Assembly: GCA_004211235.1 (NCBI GenBank)
Contig: SEEY01000084.1
Span: 1 to 10,447 of the forward strand
Origin: Rubrivivax sp.
GTDB lineage: Bacteria; Pseudomonadota; Gammaproteobacteria; Burkholderiales; Burkholderiaceae
DNA: 10,447 nt
Direction: 5' to 3'
Shown here one piece after another: positions 1-7,100 of this stretch (position 1 is its first letter; every line of letters starts with the position of its first letter). Position numbers and translations under genes: made by a program. Below the pieces are notes generated by a model, which worked only from the letters and a program-made list of their open reading frames with translations, made no database searches and was not told the DNA's origin.

Positions 1-1
1 C

Positions 2-1171
2 CTCAAGGTCATCGAGCTCGGCCAGCTGATCGCCGGCCCGTTCGCGGCCAGGACGCTGGCCGACTTCGGCGCCGAGGTCATCAAGATCGAGCCGCCCGGT
101 GCCGGCGACCCGCTGCGCAAGTGGCGGCTGCTGCTGGACGACACGTCGGTGTGGTGGCAGGTGCAGTCGCGCAACAAGCGCTCTCTGGCGCTGGACCTGC
201 GCACGCCCGAGGGGCAGGACATCGTGCGCCGTCTGGCGGCCGAAGCCGACGTGCTGATCGAGAACTTCCGGCCCGGCGCGATGGAAGCGTGGGGCCTGGG
301 GCCGGAGGAACTGCTGGCCGCCAACCCGCGGCTCATCATGCTGCGCGTCAGCGGCTACGGGCAGACAGGCCCTTACCGCCACCGCCCGGGCTTCGCCGCC
401 GTGGCCGAGGCCATGGGCGGGCTGCGCCATCTCACCGCCGAGCCGGGCCGCGTGCCGGTGCGCACCGGCGTCAGCATCGGCGACACGCTGGCGGCGCTGC
501 ACGGCGTCATCGGCATCCTGCTGGCGTTGCAGCACCGGCATGCCACGGGCCGCGGCCAGGTGGTCGACGTGGCGCTGTACGAGGCCGTCTTCAACTGCAT
601 GGAGAGCCTGCTGCCCGAGTACAGCGCCTTCGGTGCGGTGCGCGAGCCGGCCGGCAGCGCCATGCCCGGCATCGCGCCCTCCAACGCCTACCGCTGCGCG
701 GACGGCGGCTATGCGCTGATCGCGGGCAACGGCGACAGCATCTTCCGGCGGCTGATGGCGCTGATCGAGCGCGACGACCTCGGCAGCGACCCGACGCTGG
801 CCGACAACGCCGGCCGGGTCGCCCGCGTGGCCGAGATCGACGGGGCCATCGGCGCCTGGGCGGCACGGCGGCCGGTGGACGAGGTGCTGCAGGCGCTGGC
901 AGGCGCGGACGTGCCGGCCGGCCGCATCTACACGGTGGCCGACATCGCCGCCGACCCGCACTACCGCGCGCGCGGCATGCTGCAGCAGGTGCAGCTGCCC
1001 GACGGCAGAGCGCTGGACGTGCCCGGCATCTGCCCCAAGCTGTCTGCCACGCCGGGCGGCCATCGCCGCAATGCGCCCGCGCTCGGCCAGGATTCGGACG
1101 CGGTGTTGCGCGAGCTGGGCCTGACGGGCGAGCAGATCGTTCTGCTGAGGGAGCGCGGCATCGTCCGCTAG
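2..1171 (+). CDS. CaiB/BaiF family class III CoA-transferase (5' truncated)
   Basis: This family moves CoA from an acyl-CoA donor to a carboxylic acid in the cytoplasm, through an aspartyl-CoA intermediate. The reading frame is open from base 2 and gives 389 residues; about ten N-terminal residues lie outside the window. The first visible residues (LKVIELGQLIAGPF), the following LADFGAEVIKIE and the later NPRLIMLRVSGYGQTGP match the family signatures. The likely catalytic Asp is visible residue 161 in GVSIGDT (codon 482-484); adding the missing residues puts it close to Asp169 of formyl-CoA transferase. The C-terminal part (VPAGRIYTVADIAADPHYRARGM) is also typical. The acceptor acid cannot be told from sequence, since the family covers oxalate, carnitine, bile acid, benzylsuccinate, itaconate and mesaconate enzymes. 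No pathway partner is visible downstream. Confidence 0.93.
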   Translation, partial: LKVIELGQLIAGPFAARTLADFGAEVIKIEPPGAGDPLRKWRLLLDDTSVWWQVQSRNKRSLALDLRTPEGQDIVRRLAAEADVLIENFRPGAMEAWGLGPEELLAANPRLIMLRVSGYGQTGPYRHRPGFAAVAEAMGGLRHLTAEPGRVPVRTGVSIGDTLAALHGVIGILLALQHRHATGRGQVVDVALYEAVFNCMESLLPEYSAFGAVREPAGSAMPGIAPSNAYRCADGGYALIAGNGDSIFRRLMALIERDDLGSDPTLADNAGRVARVAEIDGAIGAWAARRPVDEVLQALAGADVPAGRIYTVADIAADPHYRARGMLQQVQLPDGRALDVPGICPKLSATPGGHRRNAPALGQDSDAVLRELGLTGEQIVLLRERGIVR

Positions 1172-1197
1172 TGAGGCGCCGACGGCGCGCAGGCTGA

Positions 1198-1259
1198 TGG
1201 CCGATGAGGCGATCACCTCGCAAAACCGGCATTGATGCGCGCGAGTTTTTCATCGGCCA
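1198..1259. repeat. 10-bp inverted repeat upstream of the GH43 gene
   Basis: TGGCCGATGA at 1198-1207 is exactly mirrored by TCATCGGCCA at 1250-1259, with 42 bases between. A smaller GAGG/CCTC pair (1206-1209 and 1216-1219) lies inside, and a TTTTT run (1246-1250) comes just before and into the right arm. The repeat sits in the 174-base gap between the CoA-transferase stop and the glycosidase start. It could be an operator pair, an mRNA fold or a poor terminator; only the symmetry is seen. No convincing -35/-10 pair was found in this gap. Confidence 0.4.
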
Positions 1260-1345
1260 CAGGCCGCACGGGCCCGTAACCTGCGCGCCTTCCGGACCGG
1301 GCGCCTGTGCCGCGCGATGCAACGGCCGGACTCACCGGACCCGCC

Positions 1346-2761
1346 ATGAATGACCGTCTTGACTCTGCCATCGGCCCGTGGACGCGTGGCTTGTTGATCG
1401 CCCTGTGCGCATGGATGCTGTTGGCAGGCCGCAGCGCCCGTGCCGAGAACCCGATCATCCAGACGAACTTCACCGCCGACCCCGCGCCACTGGTGCACAA
1501 CGGCGTCGTCTACCTCTACACCAGCCATGACGAGGACGATGCGCGCGGGTTCAAGATGCGCGACTGGCGGCTGTACACCTCGAGCGACATGTCCAACTGG
1601 ACGGACAAGGGCGTGGTCGCTTCGCTGGCCACCTTTGCGTGGGCGCGTCAGGACAACGATGCCTGGGCGCCGCAGGTGGTGGAGCGGCGCGGCAAGTTCT
1701 ATCTCTACGTGCCGATCAGCGTCGCCGGCTGGCCCAAGAACGTCATCGCCGTCGCCGTGGCGGACCGGCCGGAAGGCCCGTTCAAGGACGCGCTCGGCAA
1801 ACCGCTGATCGACAAGGCCGACGGCTTCATCGACCCCACCGTGTTCGTCGACGATGACGGCCAGGCCTACCTGTATTGGGGCAACCCGAAGCTCTGGTAC
1901 GTCAAGCTCAACGAGGACATGGTCTCGTACGCCGGCGCCATCACGCAGATCAGCCCGACGCCGACCGACTACCAGGAAGGGCCGTGGTTCTACAAGCGCC
2001 AGGGCCGGTACTACATGGCCTATGCGTCCACCTGCTGCCCCGAAGGCATCGGCTATGCGATGAGCGACAAGCCCACCGGCCCGTGGACCTACAAGGGTCA
2101 CGTGATGGACCACAGCGCCAACGCCACAGGCAACCACCCCGGCATCATCGACTTCCTCGGTGCGTCCTATGTCTTCGGCTTCAACTACGAGCTGAACTTC
2201 GCCGACACGCCAATCCACCGCGAGCGCCGCTCCGTGACGGTGGCCCGGCTCGACTACGCCGCCGACGGCACGATCCAGATGCTGCCGTGGTGGGACGCGC
2301 AAGGCGTCGCACCGCTGAAGGCCCTGGACCCTTACACGCGTGTCGAGGCCGAGACCATCGCCTGGACCAGCCGCATCAAGCGCAGCCAGGACCGTCCGTT
2401 CACCTGGGCCGCCGGCCTGAAGACCGCCCACAGCGACAAGGTCGGCATCTACGTCACGCGGGTCGCCGACCTGAGCTACATCAAGGTCAACCGGGTCGAC
2501 TTCGGCAGGCCAGGCGCGTCGCGCTTCACCGCCAATGTCGCCAGCGAGGTGGACGGTGGCCAGATCGAGCTGCGCCTGGACAGTCTGGACGGCCCCCACG
2601 TCGGCACGCTGAGGGTGTCGCGCACGGGCGGCTGGGACGACTGGCAGCTGCAGAGCGTGCCCGTCTCAGGGGCGGCCGGAACGCATGACCTCTTCCTCGT
2701 CTTCCGCGGCCGCGGCGACGCGCCGCTGATGAACCTCGACCATTGGCGCTTCAGCCGGTAG
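1346..2761 (+). CDS. Secreted GH43 glycosidase with C-terminal CBM6-like module
   Basis: This is probably an exported alpha-L-arabinofuranosidase, arabinoxylan arabinofuranohydrolase or beta-xylosidase of 471 residues that trims hemicellulose side chains. Residues 1-33 form a signal peptide: a basic start, the hydrophobic stretch GLLIALCAWMLLAG and the cleavage site ARA/EN. The five-bladed GH43 domain follows. Its expected acids are Asp45 in TADPAPLV (general base), Asp163 in GFIDPTVF (pKa modulator) and Glu211 in YQEGPWF (general acid). The NHPGI segment holds a His that is often conserved near the metal site. From about residue 330 (YTRVEAETIAW) to the end is a CBM6-like beta-sandwich, with GWDDWQ and MNLDHWRF as typical markers. 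I chose ATG 1346 because it puts the signal peptide directly at the N-terminus; the frame extends to GTG 1307, which would add 13 unlikely residues. No good ribosome binding site is visible. Substrate is not certain, and no other hemicellulose gene is in the window. Confidence 0.92.
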   Translation: MNDRLDSAIGPWTRGLLIALCAWMLLAGRSARAENPIIQTNFTADPAPLVHNGVVYLYTSHDEDDARGFKMRDWRLYTSSDMSNWTDKGVVASLATFAWARQDNDAWAPQVVERRGKFYLYVPISVAGWPKNVIAVAVADRPEGPFKDALGKPLIDKADGFIDPTVFVDDDGQAYLYWGNPKLWYVKLNEDMVSYAGAITQISPTPTDYQEGPWFYKRQGRYYMAYASTCCPEGIGYAMSDKPTGPWTYKGHVMDHSANATGNHPGIIDFLGASYVFGFNYELNFADTPIHRERRSVTVARLDYAADGTIQMLPWWDAQGVAPLKALDPYTRVEAETIAWTSRIKRSQDRPFTWAAGLKTAHSDKVGIYVTRVADLSYIKVNRVDFGRPGASRFTANVASEVDGGQIELRLDSLDGPHVGTLRVSRTGGWDDWQLQSVPVSGAAGTHDLFLVFRGRGDAPLMNLDHWRFSR

Positions 2762-2764
2762 CGC

Positions 2765-2823
2765 GGGGCAGGGCTGCCCCAAGCCCGTAGGATGCCGGTC
2801 GGTCGGCGCTGTGCCGCCATCCT
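2765..2823 (+). other. Two hairpins in the spacer after the GH43 gene
   Basis: Directly after the GH43 stop codon, GGGGCA (2765-2770) pairs with TGCCCC (2775-2780) around a four-base loop. A second, longer fold pairs AGGATG (2789-2794) with CATCCT (2818-2823), with CGG/CCG continuing inside after one mismatch; it ends five bases before the next ribosome binding site. Neither has a T-run after it, so these are at best weak or Rho-assisted terminators, or stabilising or attenuating mRNA structures. The base pairing is seen; the function is inferred. Confidence 0.4.
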
Positions 2824-2828
2824 CCGCA

Positions 2829-2833
2829 AAGGA
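2829..2833 (+). promoter_or_regulatory. Ribosome binding site of the TPR-protein gene
   Basis: AAGGA lies six bases before ATG 2840. It decides for this start over the in-frame upstream codon at 2792, which would put 16 Arg-rich residues before the signal peptide. Confidence 0.7.
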
Positions 2834-2839
2834 AGTGCC

Positions 2840-4663
2840 ATGCGCAACGGACCCTGGGCGAATGCGCTCGCCACCGCCACCGCCGCCGTCATCGGCCTGC
2901 TGTCGGTCGGCTCGGCCGGCGCGCAGGCACCGGCCCCGACGAACGTCGAACCGCGCGTGACCGTGGTCGGCAGGAAGGGTGCGGCATCCGACTGGGTGCG
3001 TGCCGAGAGCCCGCATTTCGTCGTCTACTCGGACGCCGGCGAGGACGACGTCACGCAGTTGCTCGGCAACCTCGAGAAGCTCGACAACCTGCTGCGCATC
3101 TACACGGCGTCGCTGCGCCAGGCCGCGCAGCCGGAAGCGAAGCTGACGCTCTACTTCCACAACAGCGCCTCGGAGCTGCGCGAGATCGAAGCCAGCCAGC
3201 CGGCCGATGCGGTCGGCCTCTACAGCAGCTGTGCGCGCGGCGTGCAGGGCTTCGCGGTGCATCTGGAACGCATCCACAGCCTGGCTGACGAGCAACTGGA
3301 CAGGTCGCCGCTGAACGAGACGCTGTCCTATGTCTTCGAGGCCTATGCACGGCACTTCCTGTATCGGCATACCGACGTGCGCGCACCGGCCTCCTTCATC
3401 GATGGCTTCGCGCAGTACTTCTCCAGCGTGCGCTTCTCGGACGGGCAGATGGTGGTGGGCCGGGTGCCGAAGGGCGTCGGCGCCTACCTGAAGTTCCTCG
3501 ATGAAGGCCGGTACTACAGCCTCGACTACGACGACGTGCTGCAGGGCCGGCTCGCCGGTGCGCGCAACTACGCCGGCGCGGCCGGCGTGCGCCTGGAGTT
3601 CGAGGCCAAGGCCTGGGTGTTGACGCACTACATGCTGTCGTCGGAGGAGAACCGCCAGCGGCTGAATCGCTATCTCGTGGCCATCGGCCGCGGTGCAGAC
3701 CCGACGGAGGCTTTCGAGCGCGTCTTCAATCTGAAGAAGGCCGACATCGGCAACGTGATGTGGCGCTACGCCCTCACGGGCGTGACCGCGCTGCGGGTGG
3801 CGAGCCCGGCGCTGGAAGCGGCGCACGTGAGCATCCGCAGCCTGCCGCTGGCCGCCGGCGAGTTCGTGTTGGCCAACGCCGCGCTGAAGGCCTGCCCGAG
3901 CCGGCCGGCCGGCGAGTCGCTGCTGCGCAGGCTCGCCGGCCTTGCGGCCCGTTTCCCCGATGACGATCTCGGCCGCCTGGCGTTGAGCCGGGCGCAGATC
4001 GACTGGGGCAACCCGCAGGATGCCGTGCCGCGACTGGAGGCGATGCTGCAGACCGATGACGCCAGCTTCGAGGCCCGCAGCCTGCTGGGCAGGGCCTACC
4101 TGCGGCTCGCGGAGCGCAGCGAGGGCGACGCCAGGGGCGCGCAGCTGCTGGCGGCGCAGCGCCATCTGCAGCGCGCCCGGGCGTTGAACCCCCAGTCGGC
4201 CGAGGTGGCTGTCGCGGCCTTCCGGGCCGAGATGGCCGCCGCTGGCGGCCCGGGCAAGGCGGCCGTGGAAGGGGTCATCACGGCCTGGCAGGGCACGCGC
4301 GAGGTCGACGCGCTCGGCCGTACCGCGGCGCTGGTCTATGCCTTCACCGGCGACGCGGACCGAGCGCACCAGACCTTGAACTCCCTGGCGCGGAACCCGG
4401 GCGATGCCGCCGGCGCCGAGTGGGCCAGGCACTGGCGCAGCCGCCTTGAAGCGGGGGTCAGCCGCGGCGACATCCTGGCCGAGCTGCGCCGTAATGCCGT
4501 GCCCGAGTCATTCAAGGAATGGACGATCTACAAGGAGCGCGTGATGCAGATCGCCGAGCGCAATGCCGGCCTGGAGCGTGCAGACGCCTTCATCAAGGAG
4601 CAGGCGCGTCAGAACGACAGCGCGGCGCGCAGCGGTGCACCAGCTGGCACGGGCAACCGATAG
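2840..4663 (+). CDS. Exported protein with degenerate peptidase-like domain and TPR-like C-terminal region
   Basis: The protein has 607 residues. Residues 1-30 look like a signal peptide (hydrophobic AATAAVIGLLSVGSAG-type core, ending AGAQA), so it is probably periplasmic or secreted. The next domain (about 50-260) opens with WVRAESPHFVVYSDAGEDD and resembles DUF1570/MA-like gluzincin peptidases. Where such proteins usually have a HExxH helix followed by a W..EGFAEYF segment, this one has EAYARHF (Glu167-Phe173) and FIDGFAQYF with Asp188, so the zinc ligands appear to be lost. The C-terminal half (about 350-520) is helical and Ala/Leu/Arg-rich, with repeat units such as AQIDWGNPQDAVPRLEAML and SLLGRAYLRLAE that fit tetratricopeptide repeats. 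The tail is charged and likely disordered. A scaffold or binding role fits better than catalysis, but the function is unknown. The family call is from remembered patterns, so it is moderate. Confidence 0.85.
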   Translation: MRNGPWANALATATAAVIGLLSVGSAGAQAPAPTNVEPRVTVVGRKGAASDWVRAESPHFVVYSDAGEDDVTQLLGNLEKLDNLLRIYTASLRQAAQPEAKLTLYFHNSASELREIEASQPADAVGLYSSCARGVQGFAVHLERIHSLADEQLDRSPLNETLSYVFEAYARHFLYRHTDVRAPASFIDGFAQYFSSVRFSDGQMVVGRVPKGVGAYLKFLDEGRYYSLDYDDVLQGRLAGARNYAGAAGVRLEFEAKAWVLTHYMLSSEENRQRLNRYLVAIGRGADPTEAFERVFNLKKADIGNVMWRYALTGVTALRVASPALEAAHVSIRSLPLAAGEFVLANAALKACPSRPAGESLLRRLAGLAARFPDDDLGRLALSRAQIDWGNPQDAVPRLEAMLQTDDASFEARSLLGRAYLRLAERSEGDARGAQLLAAQRHLQRARALNPQSAEVAVAAFRAEMAAAGGPGKAAVEGVITAWQGTREVDALGRTAALVYAFTGDADRAHQTLNSLARNPGDAAGAEWARHWRSRLEAGVSRGDILAELRRNAVPESFKEWTIYKERVMQIAERNAGLERADAFIKEQARQNDSAARSGAPAGTGNR

Positions 4664-4688
4664 GCGCATGAGACCGGTCGGGCGGGCA

Positions 4689-5147
4689 TCAGGGCGTGCC
4701 GAGCGGCTTGTGCATGAACACGCTGAGCGGGTCATCCCGGTAGCTGCCGAACGGCCCGCGCCGCTCGAAGCCGAGCGACGCGTACAGCGCCAGTGCCTCC
4801 GGCTGGAAGGGGCCGCTCTCCAGCGTCAGCAGCGCGCAGCCCGATCCGCGGGCAGCGCCTTCCAGCGCCGCCAGCAGCCGGCGCGCCACACCCTGGCCGC
4901 GGCTGTCCGGGCTGACGTACATGCGCTTGATCTCGCCGTAAGCAGGCTGCAGCACGACCGCGGCGCAGCCCACGGCGCGCCTGGCGCCATCACGGGCGAC
5001 GAAGAAGTGCACGTTCTCCTGCTTCAGCGAAGCCAGGTCCAGCGCATGCCGGGCTTCAGGCGGGTAGAGCGAGTCCTGGTAGGCGTCCAGCTCGGCGATC
5101 AGCGCGATCACGTCGGCTTGATCGGGGCTTTCCTGGGCGATGTTCAT
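4689..5147 (-). CDS. GNAT family N-acetyltransferase
   Basis: A cytoplasmic acetyl-CoA-dependent acetyltransferase of about 152 residues, a single GNAT domain. The acetyl-CoA pyrophosphate loop is RGQGVA (residues 83-88), preceded by the beta-4 strand GEIKRMYVSP. The N-terminal segment LIAELDAYQDSLYPPE and the C-terminal LALYASLGFERRGPFGSYR...SVFMHKPL resemble the small YsnE-like subgroup, whose substrates are mostly undefined. ATG 5147 is preferred because family members start close to the first strand; a GTG at 5165 would add six residues. Neither start has a clear ribosome binding site. The gene is the last of a minus-strand run, 61 bases after lysE, and converges with the TPR-protein gene, leaving 25 bases between the two stops. 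The substrate is unknown. Confidence 0.9.
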   Translation of the reverse strand: MNIAQESPDQADVIALIAELDAYQDSLYPPEARHALDLASLKQENVHFFVARDGARRAVGCAAVVLQPAYGEIKRMYVSPDSRGQGVARRLLAALEGAARGSGCALLTLESGPFQPEALALYASLGFERRGPFGSYRDDPLSVFMHKPLGTP

Positions 5148-5208
5148 GCTGGCTGGGGTCGTCACGGTCCGGCGTGATTGTGTCTGCCGGCGGCCCGCGA
5201 GCCGCGGT

Positions 5209-5835
5209 TCAGCGCGACACGATCATCCGCAAACCGAGGCCGATGAACACCGTGCCGGCCAGCCGGTCCAGCCACCGGCCCGCGGCCGGCCGGCGGGTCA
5301 GCCAGGCGCCGATGCCGCCCGAGAACCACCCCAGCAGCCCGAACAACACCGCTGCCTGTGCGGTGAACAGCAGACCCAGCAGCCCGAGCTGCCACTCGAC
5401 ACCACCCTGCGACGCGACGACGAACTGCGGCAGGAAGGACAGGAAGAACAACACCACCTTCGGGTTGATCGCGTTGGCGACCAGGCCCCTGGCGAACAGC
5501 TGCCGCAGCGGCGCTTCGGAGACGGCCTCGCCGGCCAGCCGAACGGCGCCCGCGTGCCGCCAGGCCTGCACGCCCATCCACACCAGGTACGCGCCGCCCG
5601 CCGCCTTCAGCAACATGAACGCCAGCGGCGACGCCGCCACGAGCGCGCTGACGCCGACGACGGCCAGCAGCGTGTGGCTCAGACAGCCCAGCGCGCAGCC
5701 GAGGCCGAAGGCCATGCCCGCGCGCCGGCCGCGCGACATGCCCATGCTCAGCACCATGAGGTTGTCCGGCCCCGGCGTGGCGGTGAGGACGACGGCGGTG
5801 GCGAGGAAGGCGAGGACCTGAGGTGTCGTCAGCAT
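5209..5835 (-). CDS. LysE/RhtB family amino-acid exporter
   Basis: A 208-residue inner-membrane protein of the LysE/RhtB superfamily, which exports amino acids or related small molecules using the proton gradient. It has about six hydrophobic segments. The family hallmarks are the N-terminal PGP motif (residues 21-23, in TATPGPDNLMVLS), the Gly-rich second helix GLGCALGC, the GAYLVWMG segment and the NPK turn (124-126, in ANAINPKVVLFFLSFLPQFV). Length is normal for the family (about 205-210). It starts 28 bases after the crotonase stop on the same strand and is probably co-transcribed; no clear ribosome binding site precedes it. The exported substrate (Lys, Thr, homoserine, Leu or another compound) cannot be read from sequence. 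A short GC-rich hairpin (CCGCG/CGCGG, 5195-5207) follows the stop without a T-run. Confidence 0.93.
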   Translation of the reverse strand: MLTTPQVLAFLATAVVLTATPGPDNLMVLSMGMSRGRRAGMAFGLGCALGCLSHTLLAVVGVSALVAASPLAFMLLKAAGGAYLVWMGVQAWRHAGAVRLAGEAVSEAPLRQLFARGLVANAINPKVVLFFLSFLPQFVVASQGGVEWQLGLLGLLFTAQAAVLFGLLGWFSGGIGAWLTRRPAAGRWLDRLAGTVFIGLGLRMIVSR

Positions 5836-5863
5836 GTTGCGGCAGCGCGGAAGGATCGGGCCG

Positions 5864-6682
5864 TCAGTTGCGGAAGGTGGGCGTCGACTTGCCGGCCATC
5901 ATGGCCTGGCTGAGGTCCTCGCTCATCAGCATGGCGGCGTTCCAGGTGGCGATGTAGTTCAGGCCGTCGGCCACCGAGTGGTCGCGCGCGAAGTTCAGCT
6001 GTTCCTTGGTGCCGCGGATGGACAGCGGCGACTTCGCAGCGATGGCGGCGGCGATGTCGCGGACGCCGGCGCCGAGCGCCTCGCGGCTGTCGAACACGCG
6101 GTTGACGAGGCCGATCTCGCGCGCCTCGGCCGCTTCGACGCGCCGGCCCGTGTAGGCCAGCTCGCGCACCAGGCCCTGCGAGCCGATGAGCTTGGGCAGG
6201 CGCTGCAGCGTGCCGACGTCGGCCACCATGCCGATGTCGATCTCCTTGATGGAGAAGTAGGCGTCGGCGCTGCAGTAGCGCATGTCGGCGGCGCAGATCA
6301 GGTCGATGCCGCCGCCGACGCAGGCGCCGTGGATGGCCGCGAGCACGGGCTTGCGGCAGCGCTCGAGGCTGGTGAGCGTGTCCTGCATGTCCAGGATGAT
6401 GCGGCGCAGGCTTTCGCGGGTGCGGCCGTCGCAGGGGTCCTGGATCTGCGGCGCGATGCCCATCATCATCTGCAGGTCGATGCCGGCGGTGAAGTGCCGG
6501 CCTTCACCCTCCAGCACGGCCACGCGCGCCTCCGGCTGGCCGTCGATCCAGTCGAAGGCGCGTCGGATGTCCTGCCACATCGACGCGTTCATCGCGTTCG
6601 CCTTGTCCGGGCGGTTCAGGCGGACGGTGGCGATGTGGCTCTCGATGGAGAGGGTGAGGGTGTCGAGTTGAGGGGCGGTCAT
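5864..6682 (-). CDS. Crotonase family protein, probable delta(3,5)-delta(2,4)-dienoyl-CoA isomerase
   Basis: A 272-residue crotonase-fold enzyme. Oxyanion-hole segments are HFTAGIDL (63-70) and HGACVGGGIDL (118-128). Three acidic residues, Asp127, Glu147 (in IKEIDIG) and Asp155 (in MVADVGTLQRLP), have the same spacing (20 and 8) as Asp176, Glu196 and Asp204 of mammalian ECH1. That enzyme shifts 3,5-dienoyl-CoA to 2,4-dienoyl-CoA during beta-oxidation of unsaturated fatty acids with odd-numbered double bonds. Ordinary enoyl-CoA hydratases use two Glu instead. The first ATG, at 6688, directly abuts an AAGGA, whereas ATG 6682 lies six bases after it, so 6682 is chosen. The gene starts 16 bases after the doc stop and runs into lysE. 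It could instead be an enoyl-CoA hydratase of broader specificity, but the acid pattern argues for the isomerase. Confidence 0.93.
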   Translation of the reverse strand: MTAPQLDTLTLSIESHIATVRLNRPDKANAMNASMWQDIRRAFDWIDGQPEARVAVLEGEGRHFTAGIDLQMMMGIAPQIQDPCDGRTRESLRRIILDMQDTLTSLERCRKPVLAAIHGACVGGGIDLICAADMRYCSADAYFSIKEIDIGMVADVGTLQRLPKLIGSQGLVRELAYTGRRVEAAEAREIGLVNRVFDSREALGAGVRDIAAAIAAKSPLSIRGTKEQLNFARDHSVADGLNYIATWNAAMLMSEDLSQAMMAGKSTPTFRN

Positions 6683-6688
6683 GTGCAT

Positions 6689-6693
6689 TCCTT
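6689..6693 (-). promoter_or_regulatory. Ribosome binding site of the crotonase gene
   Basis: AAGGA on the minus strand is six bases from ATG 6682 and touches ATG 6688, so it selects the downstream start. It lies in the 16-base gap after the doc stop codon. Confidence 0.7.
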
Positions 6694-6698
6694 GAAGA

Positions 6699-7100
6699 TC
6701 ACGCGATCGGTTCGGTCTGATCACGTAGCCAGTCGGCCAATTCGGCTTCGCTGATCTGGCCTGCGGCGACACCCAGCATGGTGATGACGCAATCCGCATC
6801 CGTGGCCAGCAGTTCCAGGCCGTTGAGCCAGAGAAACAACTCCATGGCGACATAGGCAGTGCGCTTGTTGCCGTCGATGAACGGATGGTTCTTGGCCAGG
6901 GCCACGGCGTAGGAGGCCGCCAACTCGAACACGTCGGGCTGCCCATAGGCCACCAGGTTCTGCGGTCGCGCGACAGCGGACTCGAACAGGCCCTCGTCAC
7001 GCACGCCGGCCGCGCCGCCGTGTTCGGCCAACTGCTCGTGGTGTATCGCTCTCAGGACGTCGGCATCCAGCCACCGCCAGGGGCCCGCTCGCTCCGTCAT
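6699..7100 (-). CDS. doc: Doc-type (death-on-curing, Fic fold) toxin
   Basis: A 133-residue protein with the Fic/Doc core motif HPFIDGNKRTA (residues 72-82). In phage P1 Doc the same motif lets the enzyme phosphorylate elongation factor EF-Tu on a threonine and stop translation. Here the catalytic His72, Asp76 and Lys79 of the Doc-type motif are all present, so the toxin looks intact. The N-terminal WRWLDADVLRAIHHEQLAEHGG, then VRDEGLFESAVARPQN and the helix FELAASYAVALAKN, are typical of Doc family members, as is the length. The start overlaps the antitoxin stop by four bases (ATGA), which implies translational coupling. The Gly after Asp76, where longer Fic AMP-transferases need HPFxxGNGR, supports kinase-type Doc rather than AMPylation. 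Known Doc toxins target EF-Tu, but the target here is inferred. Confidence 0.94.
   Translation of the reverse strand: MTERAGPWRWLDADVLRAIHHEQLAEHGGAAGVRDEGLFESAVARPQNLVAYGQPDVFELAASYAVALAKNHPFIDGNKRTAYVAMELFLWLNGLELLATDADCVITMLGVAAGQISEAELADWLRDQTEPIA

Noticed and set aside
1250..2599. Open frame of 449 codons on the minus strand
   Set aside because: It is fully antisense to the GH43 gene, whose protein has a clear signal peptide, catalytic acids and CBM. The antisense product is Val/Gly/Arg/Asp-rich with no recognisable motif, as expected from GC-rich codon positions.
2666..4432. Open frame of 588 codons on the minus strand
   Set aside because: It is antisense to the TPR-like protein gene, has Arg/Gln/His-rich composition and no domain; a GC-skew shadow.
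5195..5207. CCGCG/CGCGG hairpin after the lysE stop as a terminator
   Set aside because: The stem is only five base pairs with no following T-run, and such hairpins arise often in DNA this GC-rich.
6683..7000. The crotonase frame stays open upstream of 6682 to 7000, suggesting a longer or fused protein
   Set aside because: The upstream part is the doc gene read in another frame. The ribosome binding site at 6689-6693 and the crotonase domain boundary fix the start at 6682.
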